A DNA stretch of 64,000 bases from Nitrospira sp. (lineage in GTDB: Bacteria; Nitrospirota; Nitrospiria; Nitrospirales; Nitrospiraceae), in contig CP054184.1 of NCBI GenBank assembly GCA_015709715.1, forward strand, positions 2,899,001 to 2,963,000, in the 5' to 3' direction. The translations under genes were made by a program, and so were the position numbers. Under the pieces are notes generated by a model, which had not been told where the DNA came from, searched no databases, and saw only the letters and a program-made list of their open reading frames with translations. Below, piece by piece: positions 8,589 through 16,879 of this stretch (its first letter is position 1; every line of letters starts with the position of its first letter).

Positions 8589-10166
8589 GTGTTTCCCATT
8601 ACTCTCAACATTGTCGTGAGCATCATCATCGCGTTGGTGGGAGCGGGCCTCGGAGTGGGGCTGTACGAAGTCTTGCGTCGACGCTCAGTCTTGGCGCGTC
8701 ACAGTCAGGCGGAGGATCAATCGGCTCAGATCCTTCAATCGGCTCAGCGAGAGGCTGAGACGGTCCTGAAGGAAGCTAGGCTGGAGGCCAAGGATTTGCT
8801 CTTTCAAGCCAAGACGGAACTGGAGAAGGAGCAGAAGGCGAAACTGGCCGAGGTTGCGAACATCGAGCGGCGTCTGTCGCAGCGGGAAGAAAGTCTGGAT
8901 AAGAAGATCACGACATTCGAAAAACGCGACCAGGAGGTCTTGAGGCGCGAACAGGAATTGCTGAAGCGTGAAGAAGGGCTGACGCACAAGGAAGCAGCCT
9001 GCGCGCAGGTCCTCCGGCAACATCGGGAGGCACTTGAGCAAGTAGCCAGCTTGACGGCGGAGGAGGCGAAGCGTCAACTGATCCAGGAAATGGAGAGCCA
9101 AGCCCGGTTGGATGCGGCGGGGCTTGCAAAGCGTCTCTTGGAAGAAGCGAAAGAGAATGCCGAGCGCGAGGCCCGGGAAATCATTGCGTGCTCTATCCAA
9201 CGGGTGACGCGTGACTATGTGAATGAGGCGACGATTTCAGTCGTGCCGATTCCCAATGACGCCATGAAAGGGCGGATCATCGGGCGGGAAGGTCGAAACA
9301 TTCGCGCGCTCGAAGCTGCGACCGGCATTGATCTCATCATCGACGAAACTCCGGAGGCCGTCATTATTTCGGGGTTCGACCCCTTGCGTCGCGAGATTGC
9401 CAAGGTATCGTTGGAAAGGCTGATGCATGACGGTCGAATCCATCCGACTCGGATCGAGGAGATCGTCGAAAAGGTCAAGACGGACATCGAGAAGTTGATG
9501 ATCGAGGAGGCCGAGAAGGTGATCTTCGAAGTCGGCCTGTCCGATTTCCATCCGGAGTTGGTCAAGGTGCTTGGGCGGCTGAAATATCGCACGAGTTATG
9601 GTCAAAACAATCTCTATCATGCGCGAGAGGCCGCCTATATCTGCGGTATCATGGCGTCCGAATTGAAGTTGGACGTCAAGTTGGCCAAGCGAGGCGCGCT
9701 CCTGCACGATATCGGCAAGGCCGTCAGTCACGAGGAAGAAGGCCCGCATGCCATGTTGGGCGCGGAAATCGCCAAGAAGTACGGCGAACATCCGAAGGTG
9801 GTCAACGCTATTGCGGCGCACCATGAACAGGTCGAGGCGATTTGTCCCGAAACCGTGCTGGTCGCGGCTGCGGAGGCCTTATCCGCCGCGCGTCCCGGCG
9901 CCCGTCGCGAGGCCCTGGAGTCCTACGTCAAACGCCTGGAGAAGTTGGAGTCGTTGGCTACCGTTCATAAGGGTGTACAGAAAGCCTACGCCATTCAAGC
10001 GGGACGGGAGATTCGCGTCATCGTCAAGCAGGAGGATTTGAGCGATCCTGAGTGTTTTCAGCTCTCCAGGGAGTTGGCGAAGAAGATCGAGCAGGAGCTC
10101 ACGTATCCAGGCCAAATCAAGGTGACGGTGATTCGGGAGAGTCGATTCGTCGACTTTGCAAAATGA
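8589..10166 (+). CDS. rny: ribonuclease Y
   Basis: This membrane-anchored endoribonuclease starts mRNA decay. It has an N-terminal membrane helix (about residues 5-26), a long coiled coil (about 30-205), a KH domain with the GREGRNIRALE signature (about 215-280), and an HD domain with the metal-binding His-Asp at about residues 373-374 (LLHDIGKAV). The total of about 525 residues is normal. The start is uncertain: GTG 8589 is buried in its own ribosome site AGGGAGG (8583-8589). An ATT at 8598 or a GTG at 8616 is better spaced. It is followed after 10 bases by the YmdB-type gene, the order also found in Bacillus. Confidence 0.93.
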   Translation: MFPITLNIVVSIIIALVGAGLGVGLYEVLRRRSVLARHSQAEDQSAQILQSAQREAETVLKEARLEAKDLLFQAKTELEKEQKAKLAEVANIERRLSQREESLDKKITTFEKRDQEVLRREQELLKREEGLTHKEAACAQVLRQHREALEQVASLTAEEAKRQLIQEMESQARLDAAGLAKRLLEEAKENAEREAREIIACSIQRVTRDYVNEATISVVPIPNDAMKGRIIGREGRNIRALEAATGIDLIIDETPEAVIISGFDPLRREIAKVSLERLMHDGRIHPTRIEEIVEKVKTDIEKLMIEEAEKVIFEVGLSDFHPELVKVLGRLKYRTSYGQNNLYHAREAAYICGIMASELKLDVKLAKRGALLHDIGKAVSHEEEGPHAMLGAEIAKKYGEHPKVVNAIAAHHEQVEAICPETVLVAAAEALSAARPGARREALESYVKRLEKLESLATVHKGVQKAYAIQAGREIRVIVKQEDLSDPECFQLSRELAKKIEQELTYPGQIKVTVIRESRFVDFAK

Positions 10167-10176
10167 GCGTGTGGCG

Positions 10177-10956
10177 ATGAAAGTCTTGATGATCGGCGAC
10201 ATCATGGGAGAGCCTGGGCGACGGGCTGTCGCTCGTCTTCTGCCGAGGCTGGTGGCCAGGCACGAAGTCGATGTGGTGGTCGGGAATGGAGAAAATGTTG
10301 CAGGAGGATTCGGCATCACGCCTGACCTGGTCGACGATCTCTTCGAGTTGGGCGTGTCGGTCATCACGACCGGGAATCATGCGTGGGATAAAAAAGAAAT
10401 TCTCGATGTCTTTCCGCGCGAACCGCGGCTCCTGCGCCCAGCCAACTATCCGGCCGGTGTTCCCGGGAAGGGCAGTTATGTATTCACCACCCCAGGTGGT
10501 CAATCGGTGGCCGTTTTGCATTTGATGGGGCGTGCCTTCATGCCCACGATTGATTGTCCCTTTCAGGTGGGCAAGCGAGAAGTCGAACGACTCAAGGCCG
10601 AGGTGCCCACTATCGTGGTGGACATGCATGCCGAGGCAACCTCTGAGAAGATGGCGATGGGCCATTACCTGGATGGATTGGTGACGGCTGTGGTCGGGAC
10701 TCACACCCATGTCCAGACTGCGGACGAGCAGATCCTTCCGAAAGGGACGGCCTATATCACCGATATCGGAATGACCGGTCCGCTTCATTCTGTGATCGGT
10801 ATTAAGAAAGAATTGGCGATCGAAAAATTTCTCACGGGCATGCCGCGTCGTTTCGAAGTGGCAGGGGGCCCCACGGTATTCTGTGCCGTCCTCCTCGATT
10901 TGGATGCTGTCGTGGGAAAGGCGCTGTCGATCGAGCGCATTCGCGTGATCGACTGA
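10177..10956 (+). CDS. ymdB: YmdB-family metallophosphoesterase
   Basis: This 259-residue calcineurin-like phosphoesterase belongs to the family (TIGR00282) that hydrolyses 2',3'-cyclic nucleotides in Bacillus subtilis and affects biofilm choice. Metal-binding motifs are visible in order: IGDIMGEPGR, NGENVAGG, TTGNHAWD and VGTHTHVQTAD. ATG 10177 is chosen because homologues begin with MKVLMIGD-like sequence. Coupling to rny suggests a shared role in RNA metabolism. Confidence 0.9.
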   Translation: MKVLMIGDIMGEPGRRAVARLLPRLVARHEVDVVVGNGENVAGGFGITPDLVDDLFELGVSVITTGNHAWDKKEILDVFPREPRLLRPANYPAGVPGKGSYVFTTPGGQSVAVLHLMGRAFMPTIDCPFQVGKREVERLKAEVPTIVVDMHAEATSEKMAMGHYLDGLVTAVVGTHTHVQTADEQILPKGTAYITDIGMTGPLHSVIGIKKELAIEKFLTGMPRRFEVAGGPTVFCAVLLDLDAVVGKALSIERIRVID

Positions 10957-10991
10957 GTGCGACCACACTCATTCTCTCAGCGTACTGAGGC

Positions 10992-12338
10992 ATGACCGGT
11001 CACCACGCATTACTCCATCCCATTCTTTCCGTTTCAAGCCTCACGCGACTGATTCGAGATTCGCTCGAACGGCAGTTTCCTGACGTGTGGGTAGAGGCGG
11101 AAATCTCGAATCTTCGGGTTCCCTCATCCGGGCACGTGTATTTCACCCTGAAAGACGATCAGAGCCAGTTGCGTGGCGTCTTATTCCGCACGACGGCCCA
11201 GCGACTGCGATTCGCGTTGCAGGAGGGGATGGCCGTCATTGCAAGGGGGCGTATCACCCTGTACGAACCGCGTGGAGAATATCAGCTCGTGGTCGAAGCG
11301 GTCGAACCAAAGGGGATTGGGGCTCTCCAACTCGCCTACGAACAACTGAAAGCACGTCTTGCGGCTGAGGGTCTATTTGATGAGGCGCGCAAGCGTCCCT
11401 TGCCGGCATTCCCGACTACGGTCGGTGTGGTCACCTCTCTGGCCGGTGCTGCGATTCGCGACATTGTCGCGGTGCTTCGTCGTCGCAACCCGCTCACCAA
11501 TGTGTTAATCGCGCCCGTTCCGGTGCAGGGAGACGGCGCGGCCGAACTGATTGCGGAAGCGATTGCCTCTCTGAGTGCCTTGCCTCAGGTTGACGTGTTG
11601 ATCGTCGGGCGAGGCGGCGGCTCGTGGGAAGATTTGTGGGCGTTCAACGAGGAGGTGGTGGTGCGTGCGATCGTACAGTCGCCCGTGCCGGTCGTCTCCG
11701 CCGTCGGCCACGAGATCGATGTTACGCTTTCGGACTTTGCGGCCGATTACCGGGCACCGACTCCCTCTGCCGCCGCGGAGGCAGTTGTGCCAGTCTTGCA
11801 AGAGATTGTGGATCGGTTGGGCGATGCGACCGTGCGCCTCCGCCGGGTCATGCACACCGCCTTGATGATGCAACGACATCGGTGGGAACGGTCGATCGGC
11901 GTGCTGCGAGAGACGAGGTTTCGAATGCAAGGCCTAGCCCAGCGAGTGGATGATGTGAGTGAGCGATTGGTGCATTCGTTTCGAGAGCGCCTGATGCTGC
12001 TTCATCGCAGCGGAATGGCCGGACACCACGCTTTGTTGACAAACAGTCCGCAACGCAGGATTCAGACAGCCCTGGTGCTGGTTCCTCAGCTTTGTCGGCG
12101 ATTGGAGCAGGAAACTCGTCGAATCCTTCTGCACCGGAAGCAGGTTGTGATGGCGCAGATGGGCGCGCTCGATGCGTTGAGCCCTCTGGCCATCCTGAAA
12201 AGAGGGTACAGTATCGTGCGCAAGGTTTCGGACGGACGGGTCGTGCGCAGGACTTCCGAAGTCGAGCAGGGAGAAGTCCTCCAGGCGCATTTGGCCGAAG
12301 GACAGCTTGTCTGCGTGGTTCACGAAGTCTTGCGGTAG
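10992..12338 (+). CDS. xseA: exodeoxyribonuclease VII large subunit
   Basis: This 448-residue catalytic subunit of exonuclease VII degrades single-stranded DNA from both ends. The N-terminal OB-fold (about residues 8-105) carries VWVEAEISNLRVPSSGHVYFTLKD, typical of the family. The central nuclease domain includes VGVVTSLAGAAIRDI, LIVGRGGGSWEDLWAFNEE and SAVGHEIDVTLSDFAAD. A helical C-terminal part binds the small subunits. xseB follows after a 69-base gap that holds its own promoter-like element. Confidence 0.95.
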   Translation: MTGHHALLHPILSVSSLTRLIRDSLERQFPDVWVEAEISNLRVPSSGHVYFTLKDDQSQLRGVLFRTTAQRLRFALQEGMAVIARGRITLYEPRGEYQLVVEAVEPKGIGALQLAYEQLKARLAAEGLFDEARKRPLPAFPTTVGVVTSLAGAAIRDIVAVLRRRNPLTNVLIAPVPVQGDGAAELIAEAIASLSALPQVDVLIVGRGGGSWEDLWAFNEEVVVRAIVQSPVPVVSAVGHEIDVTLSDFAADYRAPTPSAAAEAVVPVLQEIVDRLGDATVRLRRVMHTALMMQRHRWERSIGVLRETRFRMQGLAQRVDDVSERLVHSFRERLMLLHRSGMAGHHALLTNSPQRRIQTALVLVPQLCRRLEQETRRILLHRKQVVMAQMGALDALSPLAILKRGYSIVRKVSDGRVVRRTSEVEQGEVLQAHLAEGQLVCVVHEVLR

Positions 12339-12346
12339 TGGGTGGC

Positions 12347-12375
12347 TTGACCTCTCCATGGGGGCAGGCAATAAT
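12347..12375 (+). promoter_or_regulatory. sigma-70 promoter upstream of xseB
   Basis: TTGACC (12347-12352), 17-bp spacer, AATAAT (12370-12375), each 5/6 to consensus. Transcription would start near 12382 and give xseB a source separate from xseA. Confidence 0.55.
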
Positions 12376-12407
12376 GCGCGGTCTCATAACTGCGCAGGAG
12401 ACACAGC

Positions 12408-12656
12408 GTGGCTGCGATCAAATTTGAATATGCGATGGCGCGATTGGAAACGATCGTCGCTGAATTGGAGAAGGGGGACCTGCCCCTGGACGACTCGTTG
12501 AAAATTTTTGAGGAAGGCATTCGACTATCCAAAACGTGTCTCAAAATGTTGGAGGATGCCGAACGCAAAGTAGAGATTTTGGTGCAGGAGAAGGACGGGA
12601 AACGGCGTATTCAGGCTATTTCCCTCAGTGAAGACGAAGCGGAGCCGTCTACGTAA
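12408..12656 (+). CDS. xseB: exodeoxyribonuclease VII small subunit
   Basis: An 82-residue all-helical protein with the XseB pattern: FEYAMARLETIVAELEKGDLPLDDSL followed by FEEGIRL, then a coiled-coil helix. Several copies assemble on the XseA C-terminal helices to form the active exonuclease. In many bacteria ispA and dxs follow xseB; here tlyA follows directly. Confidence 0.93.
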   Translation: MAAIKFEYAMARLETIVAELEKGDLPLDDSLKIFEEGIRLSKTCLKMLEDAERKVEILVQEKDGKRRIQAISLSEDEAEPST

Positions 12657-12711
12657 ACGCAGCTCAGACCGTGCATCGACCTTCCGTTGAGACCCTTCCT
12701 GGTTTCGTACT

Positions 12712-13482
12712 GTGCATTCCATGAAGTCCAGACTTTCTCATGAGCGAGAACGGTTAGACCGTGCCTTAGTCGTTCGCGGCCTCGTGACGAGCAGGGAGGA
12801 TGCAGCGCGATTGATCCTGGCCGGATTGGTAAGGGTCGATGGAGTCATGGTCGATAAGGCGGCCAAGCCGATTCCCTCGCACGCCGAGGTGGAGATCATA
12901 GGGCGAGCTTCTCCCTATGTCGGTCGCGGCGGCGAGAAACTCGCTGCGGGATTGAATGAGTTTCAGATCGATCCGAGGGGAAAAATCTGCCTGGATGTGG
13001 GGTGTTCGACAGGAGGGTTTACCGACTGCCTTTTGCAAAGGGCGGCGGCCCGGGTGTATGCCGTGGATGTTGGATATGGACAGTTTGATTGGCGTTTGCG
13101 GCAGGATGCACGTGTGGTTCTTTTCGAGCGCACTAACATTCGCCACCTTGCCCCAGGCGTGCTACCAGAGCCCTTCGATGTGGTCGTCATCGACGTGTCT
13201 TTCATTTCTTTGTCTCTGGTCATGCCGTGCATCGTTCCGCTTTTGGCTCCATCCGGGATCGTGCTCTCCCTTATTAAGCCACAGTTCGAGGTGGGGAAAG
13301 GGCAAGTCGGGCGGGGCGGTATTGTGCGAGATGAGGCTCTTCGAGAGGCGGCCGTCCAGAAAGTGATTGCCTGCGCAGGGGGCCTGGGCCTTGCGGTGGC
13401 GGGCCGTATGGACTGTCCGATCGAAGGGCGCAAAGGGAACCGGGAGATCTTGGCTTGGTTTCGACGCGCCTTTGATGGATAG
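12712..13482 (+). CDS. tlyA: TlyA-family rRNA 2'-O-methyltransferase / hemolysin-like protein
   Basis: A protein of 253-256 residues with an N-terminal S4 RNA-binding domain (about residues 10-70, RLDRALVVRGLVTSREDAARLI) and an FtsJ/RrmJ-like SAM methyltransferase domain (LDVGCSTGGFTDCLL as motif I, then FEVGKG). Mycobacterial TlyA methylates ribose in 16S and 23S rRNA and sets capreomycin sensitivity. GTG 12712 or ATG 12721 are both possible starts; neither has a clear ribosome site. Confidence 0.9.
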   Translation: MHSMKSRLSHERERLDRALVVRGLVTSREDAARLILAGLVRVDGVMVDKAAKPIPSHAEVEIIGRASPYVGRGGEKLAAGLNEFQIDPRGKICLDVGCSTGGFTDCLLQRAAARVYAVDVGYGQFDWRLRQDARVVLFERTNIRHLAPGVLPEPFDVVVIDVSFISLSLVMPCIVPLLAPSGIVLSLIKPQFEVGKGQVGRGGIVRDEALREAAVQKVIACAGGLGLAVAGRMDCPIEGRKGNREILAWFRRAFDG

Positions 13483-13644
13483 CTGACTCAGGCAGGGAGC
13501 TTGAGCAAGCTCGCGAGCCACGGGCAGCGGCGACCTGGGCAAGACGAAAACACTTTGCGGGCGCTCTCAGAAGGTGTACTCTGAGTGACGCTGACTGGAA
13601 GATGGCTTGCCAGGATCTTCGATAACGGAAGGGTACGAACACGT

Positions 13645-14565
13645 ATGAAAGTCTTGGTCACCGGAGGGGCTGGGTTTATCGGATCGCATGTGGTGGATCG
13701 GTTACTGCAAGAGGGGCACGATGTTGTGGTGGTAGATAACCTGGTCACGGGAAAGCGAAAAAATGTTCCTAAGGTGGCCCAGTTCTACAAGCTCGATATC
13801 GAAAGCCCTAAGCTGGAACGGGTGTTTCGCAACGAACGGCCGGCGGTGGTCTTCCATTTGGCGGCCCAGATGAACGTCCGCCGCTCTGTCGATGACCCAA
13901 TGTTTGATGCCCAGGTCAATGTGCTGGGCACGTTAAACGTCCTTGATCAGGTATCCAAGCATGGTGCGCGAAAGATCGTGTTCTCCTCATCGGGGGGAGC
14001 AATCTATGGGGAACAGCAGGTGTTCCCGGCGCCTGAGACGCATGCGACCCAGCCCTTGTCTCCATACGGCATCAGCAAGTTGTGCGGCGAGCATTACTTG
14101 TTTTATTACAATCGGCTCAGCGGGATGCAGGTGGTGAGTCTCCGATACGCGAATGTGTATGGGCCTCGGCAGGACCCGGAGGGAGAAGCAGGGGTCGTGG
14201 CGATCTTCATTCAAAAGATGTTGCGGGGGGAGCAGGCGGTGGTCAATGGGAACGGCCGCCAGACGAGAGACTTTGTCTTCGTGGAGGATGTCGTTGAAGC
14301 CAACATGGCGGCAATGGCGCCGGAAGTTAGCGGAGTCTATAACGTGGGAACCGGTGTCGAGACCTCTGTCAACGACTTGTTCCGCATGGTGGTTGATCTT
14401 ATGAAGGTCGATTTCAAGGAAGTGCACGGGCCTGCGAAGAAAGGGGAACAAGCGAGAAGTGTGATCGATTCGACGAAGCTTCGCCATGAGCTTGGTTGGG
14501 AGCCCAAGGTGGACCTGCGAGAGGGACTGAGGCGGACAGTCGAATATTTCCGTGAGCGCGTCTGA
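13645..14565 (+). CDS. NAD-dependent epimerase/dehydratase (UDP-glucose 4-epimerase-like)
   Basis: This 306-residue extended SDR protein has the Rossmann glycine motif TGGAGFIGSHV at the N-terminus. The catalytic Ser is in VFSSSGGAIYG and the YxxxK pair is in PYGISKLCGE. C-terminal YNVGTGVETSVNDLF completes the sugar-nucleotide pocket. It likely epimerises or oxidises a nucleotide sugar for polysaccharide or LPS synthesis; the exact substrate cannot be read. ATG 13645 is used because the glycine motif follows directly; a frame opening at 13585 would add 20 unrelated residues. Confidence 0.88.
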   Translation: MKVLVTGGAGFIGSHVVDRLLQEGHDVVVVDNLVTGKRKNVPKVAQFYKLDIESPKLERVFRNERPAVVFHLAAQMNVRRSVDDPMFDAQVNVLGTLNVLDQVSKHGARKIVFSSSGGAIYGEQQVFPAPETHATQPLSPYGISKLCGEHYLFYYNRLSGMQVVSLRYANVYGPRQDPEGEAGVVAIFIQKMLRGEQAVVNGNGRQTRDFVFVEDVVEANMAAMAPEVSGVYNVGTGVETSVNDLFRMVVDLMKVDFKEVHGPAKKGEQARSVIDSTKLRHELGWEPKVDLREGLRRTVEYFRERV

Positions 14566-14573
14566 TACAAAAC

Positions 14574-14894
14574 CTAATACCGAGGAATCGTTGGGTCGAC
14601 TTGAATCGACCACGCATCGATGCCGCCGATTAGGTTCTTGACGTTTCCAAAGCCCTGCTGGAGTAGAAATCCCGTCGCATCGGCACTTCTCATGCCGTGA
14701 TGGCAGTAGGCAATAATTTCTGTATCGGGATCAAGCTTGCCCAACGCTTGCGGAAGGGTAGCCAATGGGACCAGAACGGAACCTTCCAGCTTGGCAATGG
14801 CGTACTCCCATGGTTCACGGACATCCACTAGTACAAGTTTTTCGCCTTTATCGAGTCTCGCCTTCAGCTCTGTAGGCGTGATCGTGAAGCTCAT
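14574..14894 (-). CDS. single-domain rhodanese-like sulfurtransferase
   Basis: This 106-residue protein is one rhodanese fold. The motifs are VLVDVREPWEYAIAKLEGSVLVPL and the active-site loop CHHGMRS with its persulfide-carrying Cys. It is of the GlpE/PspE-like type and moves sulfane sulfur to acceptors. An upstream ATG at 14900 touches the GGAGGT ribosome site, so the ATG at 14894 (about 6-7 bases away) is preferred. It is convergent with the epimerase, 8 bases apart. Confidence 0.88.
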   Translation of the reverse strand: MSFTITPTELKARLDKGEKLVLVDVREPWEYAIAKLEGSVLVPLATLPQALGKLDPDTEIIAYCHHGMRSADATGFLLQQGFGNVKNLIGGIDAWSIQVDPTIPRY

Positions 14895-15200
14895 TTGCAT
14901 ACCTCCATCTGAATGCCGGGATCATAAGGGACCCTGGAAAGGGGTGTCAACTGGAGGTGGCTCTGGCCGAGGGATGGAGGGGGTTGGTGAGAAGCGCAAT
15001 GCCGCGCGAGGCCGATCAGCACCGGACGGTGTGAAAGCACCGTCGTCTGGGCGAGTGGTCATTTTTCCCCAGCGGTGTGCAATCTTGCTCAGCGCTCACT
15101 TCATCTAACGAAGAACTGACGTGGAAAAGGCGCCATGGTGCCGTGTACGAAGGGTTCGTCGGTCAGGCGCGAGGCTTAATCTCATGGTACGGAGTTTGCT
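14895..15200. other. 306-bp intergenic stretch with one short hairpin
   Basis: No gene is seen. The only clear structure is a perfect 7-bp stem with a 6-base loop (GACGGTG-TGAAAG-CACCGTC, 15025-15044), not followed by a T run. It might be a cutA leader element. Frames crossing this stretch look random. Confidence 0.4.
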
Positions 15201-15548
15201 TTGCCAAGCGGGGATGCTGTGGAGGTAGCTCAATCGCCGATAATTGTTTTTGTGACCGCTTCCTCAGCGGAGGAGGCGGAAAGGATCGGGAGGTTACTCG
15301 TAGAGTCTCGGCTCGCCGCCTGTGCGAATATTCTTTCTGGGGTTCAATCTATTTTTTGGTGGGAAGCTAAGCTTTCCGCCGCCAATGAGTGGTTGATTGT
15401 TTTCAAAACGACCCTGGATCTGTTTCCGCAGTTGGAGACAATGGTCAGACAACATCATAGCTACACAGTTCCAGAGATTATTGGCCTACCGATCGTGGTA
15501 GGATCGGCGGCCTATCTGGATTGGATTCGAAAAGAAACTTTTAAGTAG
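15201..15548 (+). CDS. cutA: CutA1-type divalent ion tolerance protein
   Basis: A 115-residue trimer-forming CutA protein with a ferredoxin-like fold. The hallmark stretches are FVTASSAEEAERIGRLLVESRLAACANIL, the SIFWWEAKL strand and HHSYTVPEIIGLPI. The family was linked to copper tolerance in E. coli, though its biochemical role is unsettled. TTG 15201 has a GGAG about 8 bases upstream; GTG 15219 is an alternative start. Confidence 0.9.
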   Translation: MPSGDAVEVAQSPIIVFVTASSAEEAERIGRLLVESRLAACANILSGVQSIFWWEAKLSAANEWLIVFKTTLDLFPQLETMVRQHHSYTVPEIIGLPIVVGSAAYLDWIRKETFK

Positions 15549-15583
15549 TTGGTTTTCCTGGCTGCAGTTCGATAAACAAAGGG

Positions 15584-15612
15584 TTGACCACTAAAGCTGA
15601 GATCAGTACACT
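15584..15612 (+). promoter_or_regulatory. sigma-70 promoter for the M23 peptidase gene
   Basis: TTGACC (15584-15589), 17-bp spacer, TACACT (15607-15612). The predicted start near 15619 leaves a 40-base leader before the ATG at 15659. Confidence 0.55.
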
Positions 15613-15658
15613 GCCCAAGCGACCCTAAACTGCGATTCCGTGAAGGGGAGAGTGCGTG

Positions 15659-16678
15659 ATGAGCCAGCAAACGTCCGAAACCAGTGATGCCTATACCGTC
15701 GTAGTCTTTCGAGGATCGTCTTCGAAGCCGCTTCGGTTTAGCTTTCCTCGGAAGTTCGTACGCAAGTTATTGATTTTGGCTGCTATTTTAATTGTGGCCG
15801 ATTTGCTTGTTATTTCTCACTATGTGATTCGCACCGGCGAGGTGTGGCAGTTATCTGCTTTCCGAGCCGAAGCCATGAGCGCCAGAGAGCAGACAGCCGC
15901 GTTTTCTTCCGCGATTGAAGATCTTAAAAAGCGGTTGTCAACGATGGGGGAAGTCAATCAACGCCTTCGCGTCATGCTCGGCATTGACTCTACCCAGCCT
16001 ACCGGTGACCTTGCAAATGGGCGAGGAGGAGATGAGGGCCCCATACCAGATACCAAGGATGGTGGGGCCAAGACGAGCGCGGCTACCTCGGCAGGCGATC
16101 AACGTCAGGCACCCCCCGACCCTCGTGAAGTCAGCAAGGTTGAACCGGAATTTGTCATGGAAAACCTGGAAGAAGTGGCACAGCAGGTTCGAGAAGGTCT
16201 TGATGCGCTTGCGCGTGAAGCTAAACAGCAAGAGGAAGCGCTCGAGAGCCTCACTCAGATTGCCGAACAGCGATCGGCTCAGTGGGCTTCAACCCCGTCC
16301 ATTTGGCCTGTCCGTGGATGGGTCACATCTGGGTTTGGACCCCGAGTGTCGCCTTTTACTGAAAAACCGGCTTGGCATGACGGCTTGGATATCGGTGCTT
16401 CCCCGAATGCCCCCGTACAGGCTCCAGCGCTGGGGCGAGTGGTTACCGTGGCATTTGATTCCAAGATGGGTAATATGGTCAAACTTGACCATGGGTATGG
16501 GATTGAGACCGTGTATGGGCATTTGGCGAAAGCTTTGGTGAAGGAGGGGCAGCGCGTGAAGCGCGGGGATGTTGTTGCGCTCGTTGGAAGCACCGGACTT
16601 TCAACCGGGCCCCATCTGCATTACATGGTGAAGAAAAACGGTCAAGCACTAGATCCCACTAAATTCATTCTAGACTAG
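15659..16678 (+). CDS. membrane-anchored M23/LytM-family cell-wall peptidase
   Basis: About 339 residues. It has a cytoplasmic N-terminus, one membrane helix (about 36-58) and a coiled coil (about 80-210, interrupted by a Pro/Gly/Asp-rich linker). The C-terminal LytM domain has zinc-site motifs WHDGLDIGA (HxxxD) and GPHLHYMV (HxH). It likely cleaves peptidoglycan cross-bridges or, like EnvC/NlpD, activates amidases; the complete ligand set argues for an active enzyme. GTG 15656 sits immediately before ATG 15659, and the AAGGGGAG ribosome site fits the ATG better. Confidence 0.9.
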   Translation: MSQQTSETSDAYTVVVFRGSSSKPLRFSFPRKFVRKLLILAAILIVADLLVISHYVIRTGEVWQLSAFRAEAMSAREQTAAFSSAIEDLKKRLSTMGEVNQRLRVMLGIDSTQPTGDLANGRGGDEGPIPDTKDGGAKTSAATSAGDQRQAPPDPREVSKVEPEFVMENLEEVAQQVREGLDALAREAKQQEEALESLTQIAEQRSAQWASTPSIWPVRGWVTSGFGPRVSPFTEKPAWHDGLDIGASPNAPVQAPALGRVVTVAFDSKMGNMVKLDHGYGIETVYGHLAKALVKEGQRVKRGDVVALVGSTGLSTGPHLHYMVKKNGQALDPTKFILD

Positions 16679-16827
16679 TTCTAGACTAGCCTCGCTGCAT
16701 CCAATTCTTTAACACTCCAAGCTGCTCTCCATTCACGATCAACGTTTCCTCCCTTGTCATCAGTTGAATGATTGAGTCTCGCCTGTGCCATGGGTAGCCT
16801 GTGAGACCAGGCGCCTTGTCAGGCCTG

Positions 16828-16836
16828 TGGTATACT
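16828..16836 (+). promoter_or_regulatory. extended -10 promoter upstream of fhs
   Basis: TG-G-TATACT is an extended -10 element, 5/6 in the hexamer. No good -35 is present at 17 bp, as is common for extended -10 promoters. The start codon is 44 bases downstream. Confidence 0.45.
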
Positions 16837-16879
16837 CCCCGCTTTGACCAAACTCCTGGACCGCATGGGAGAAAGCACA

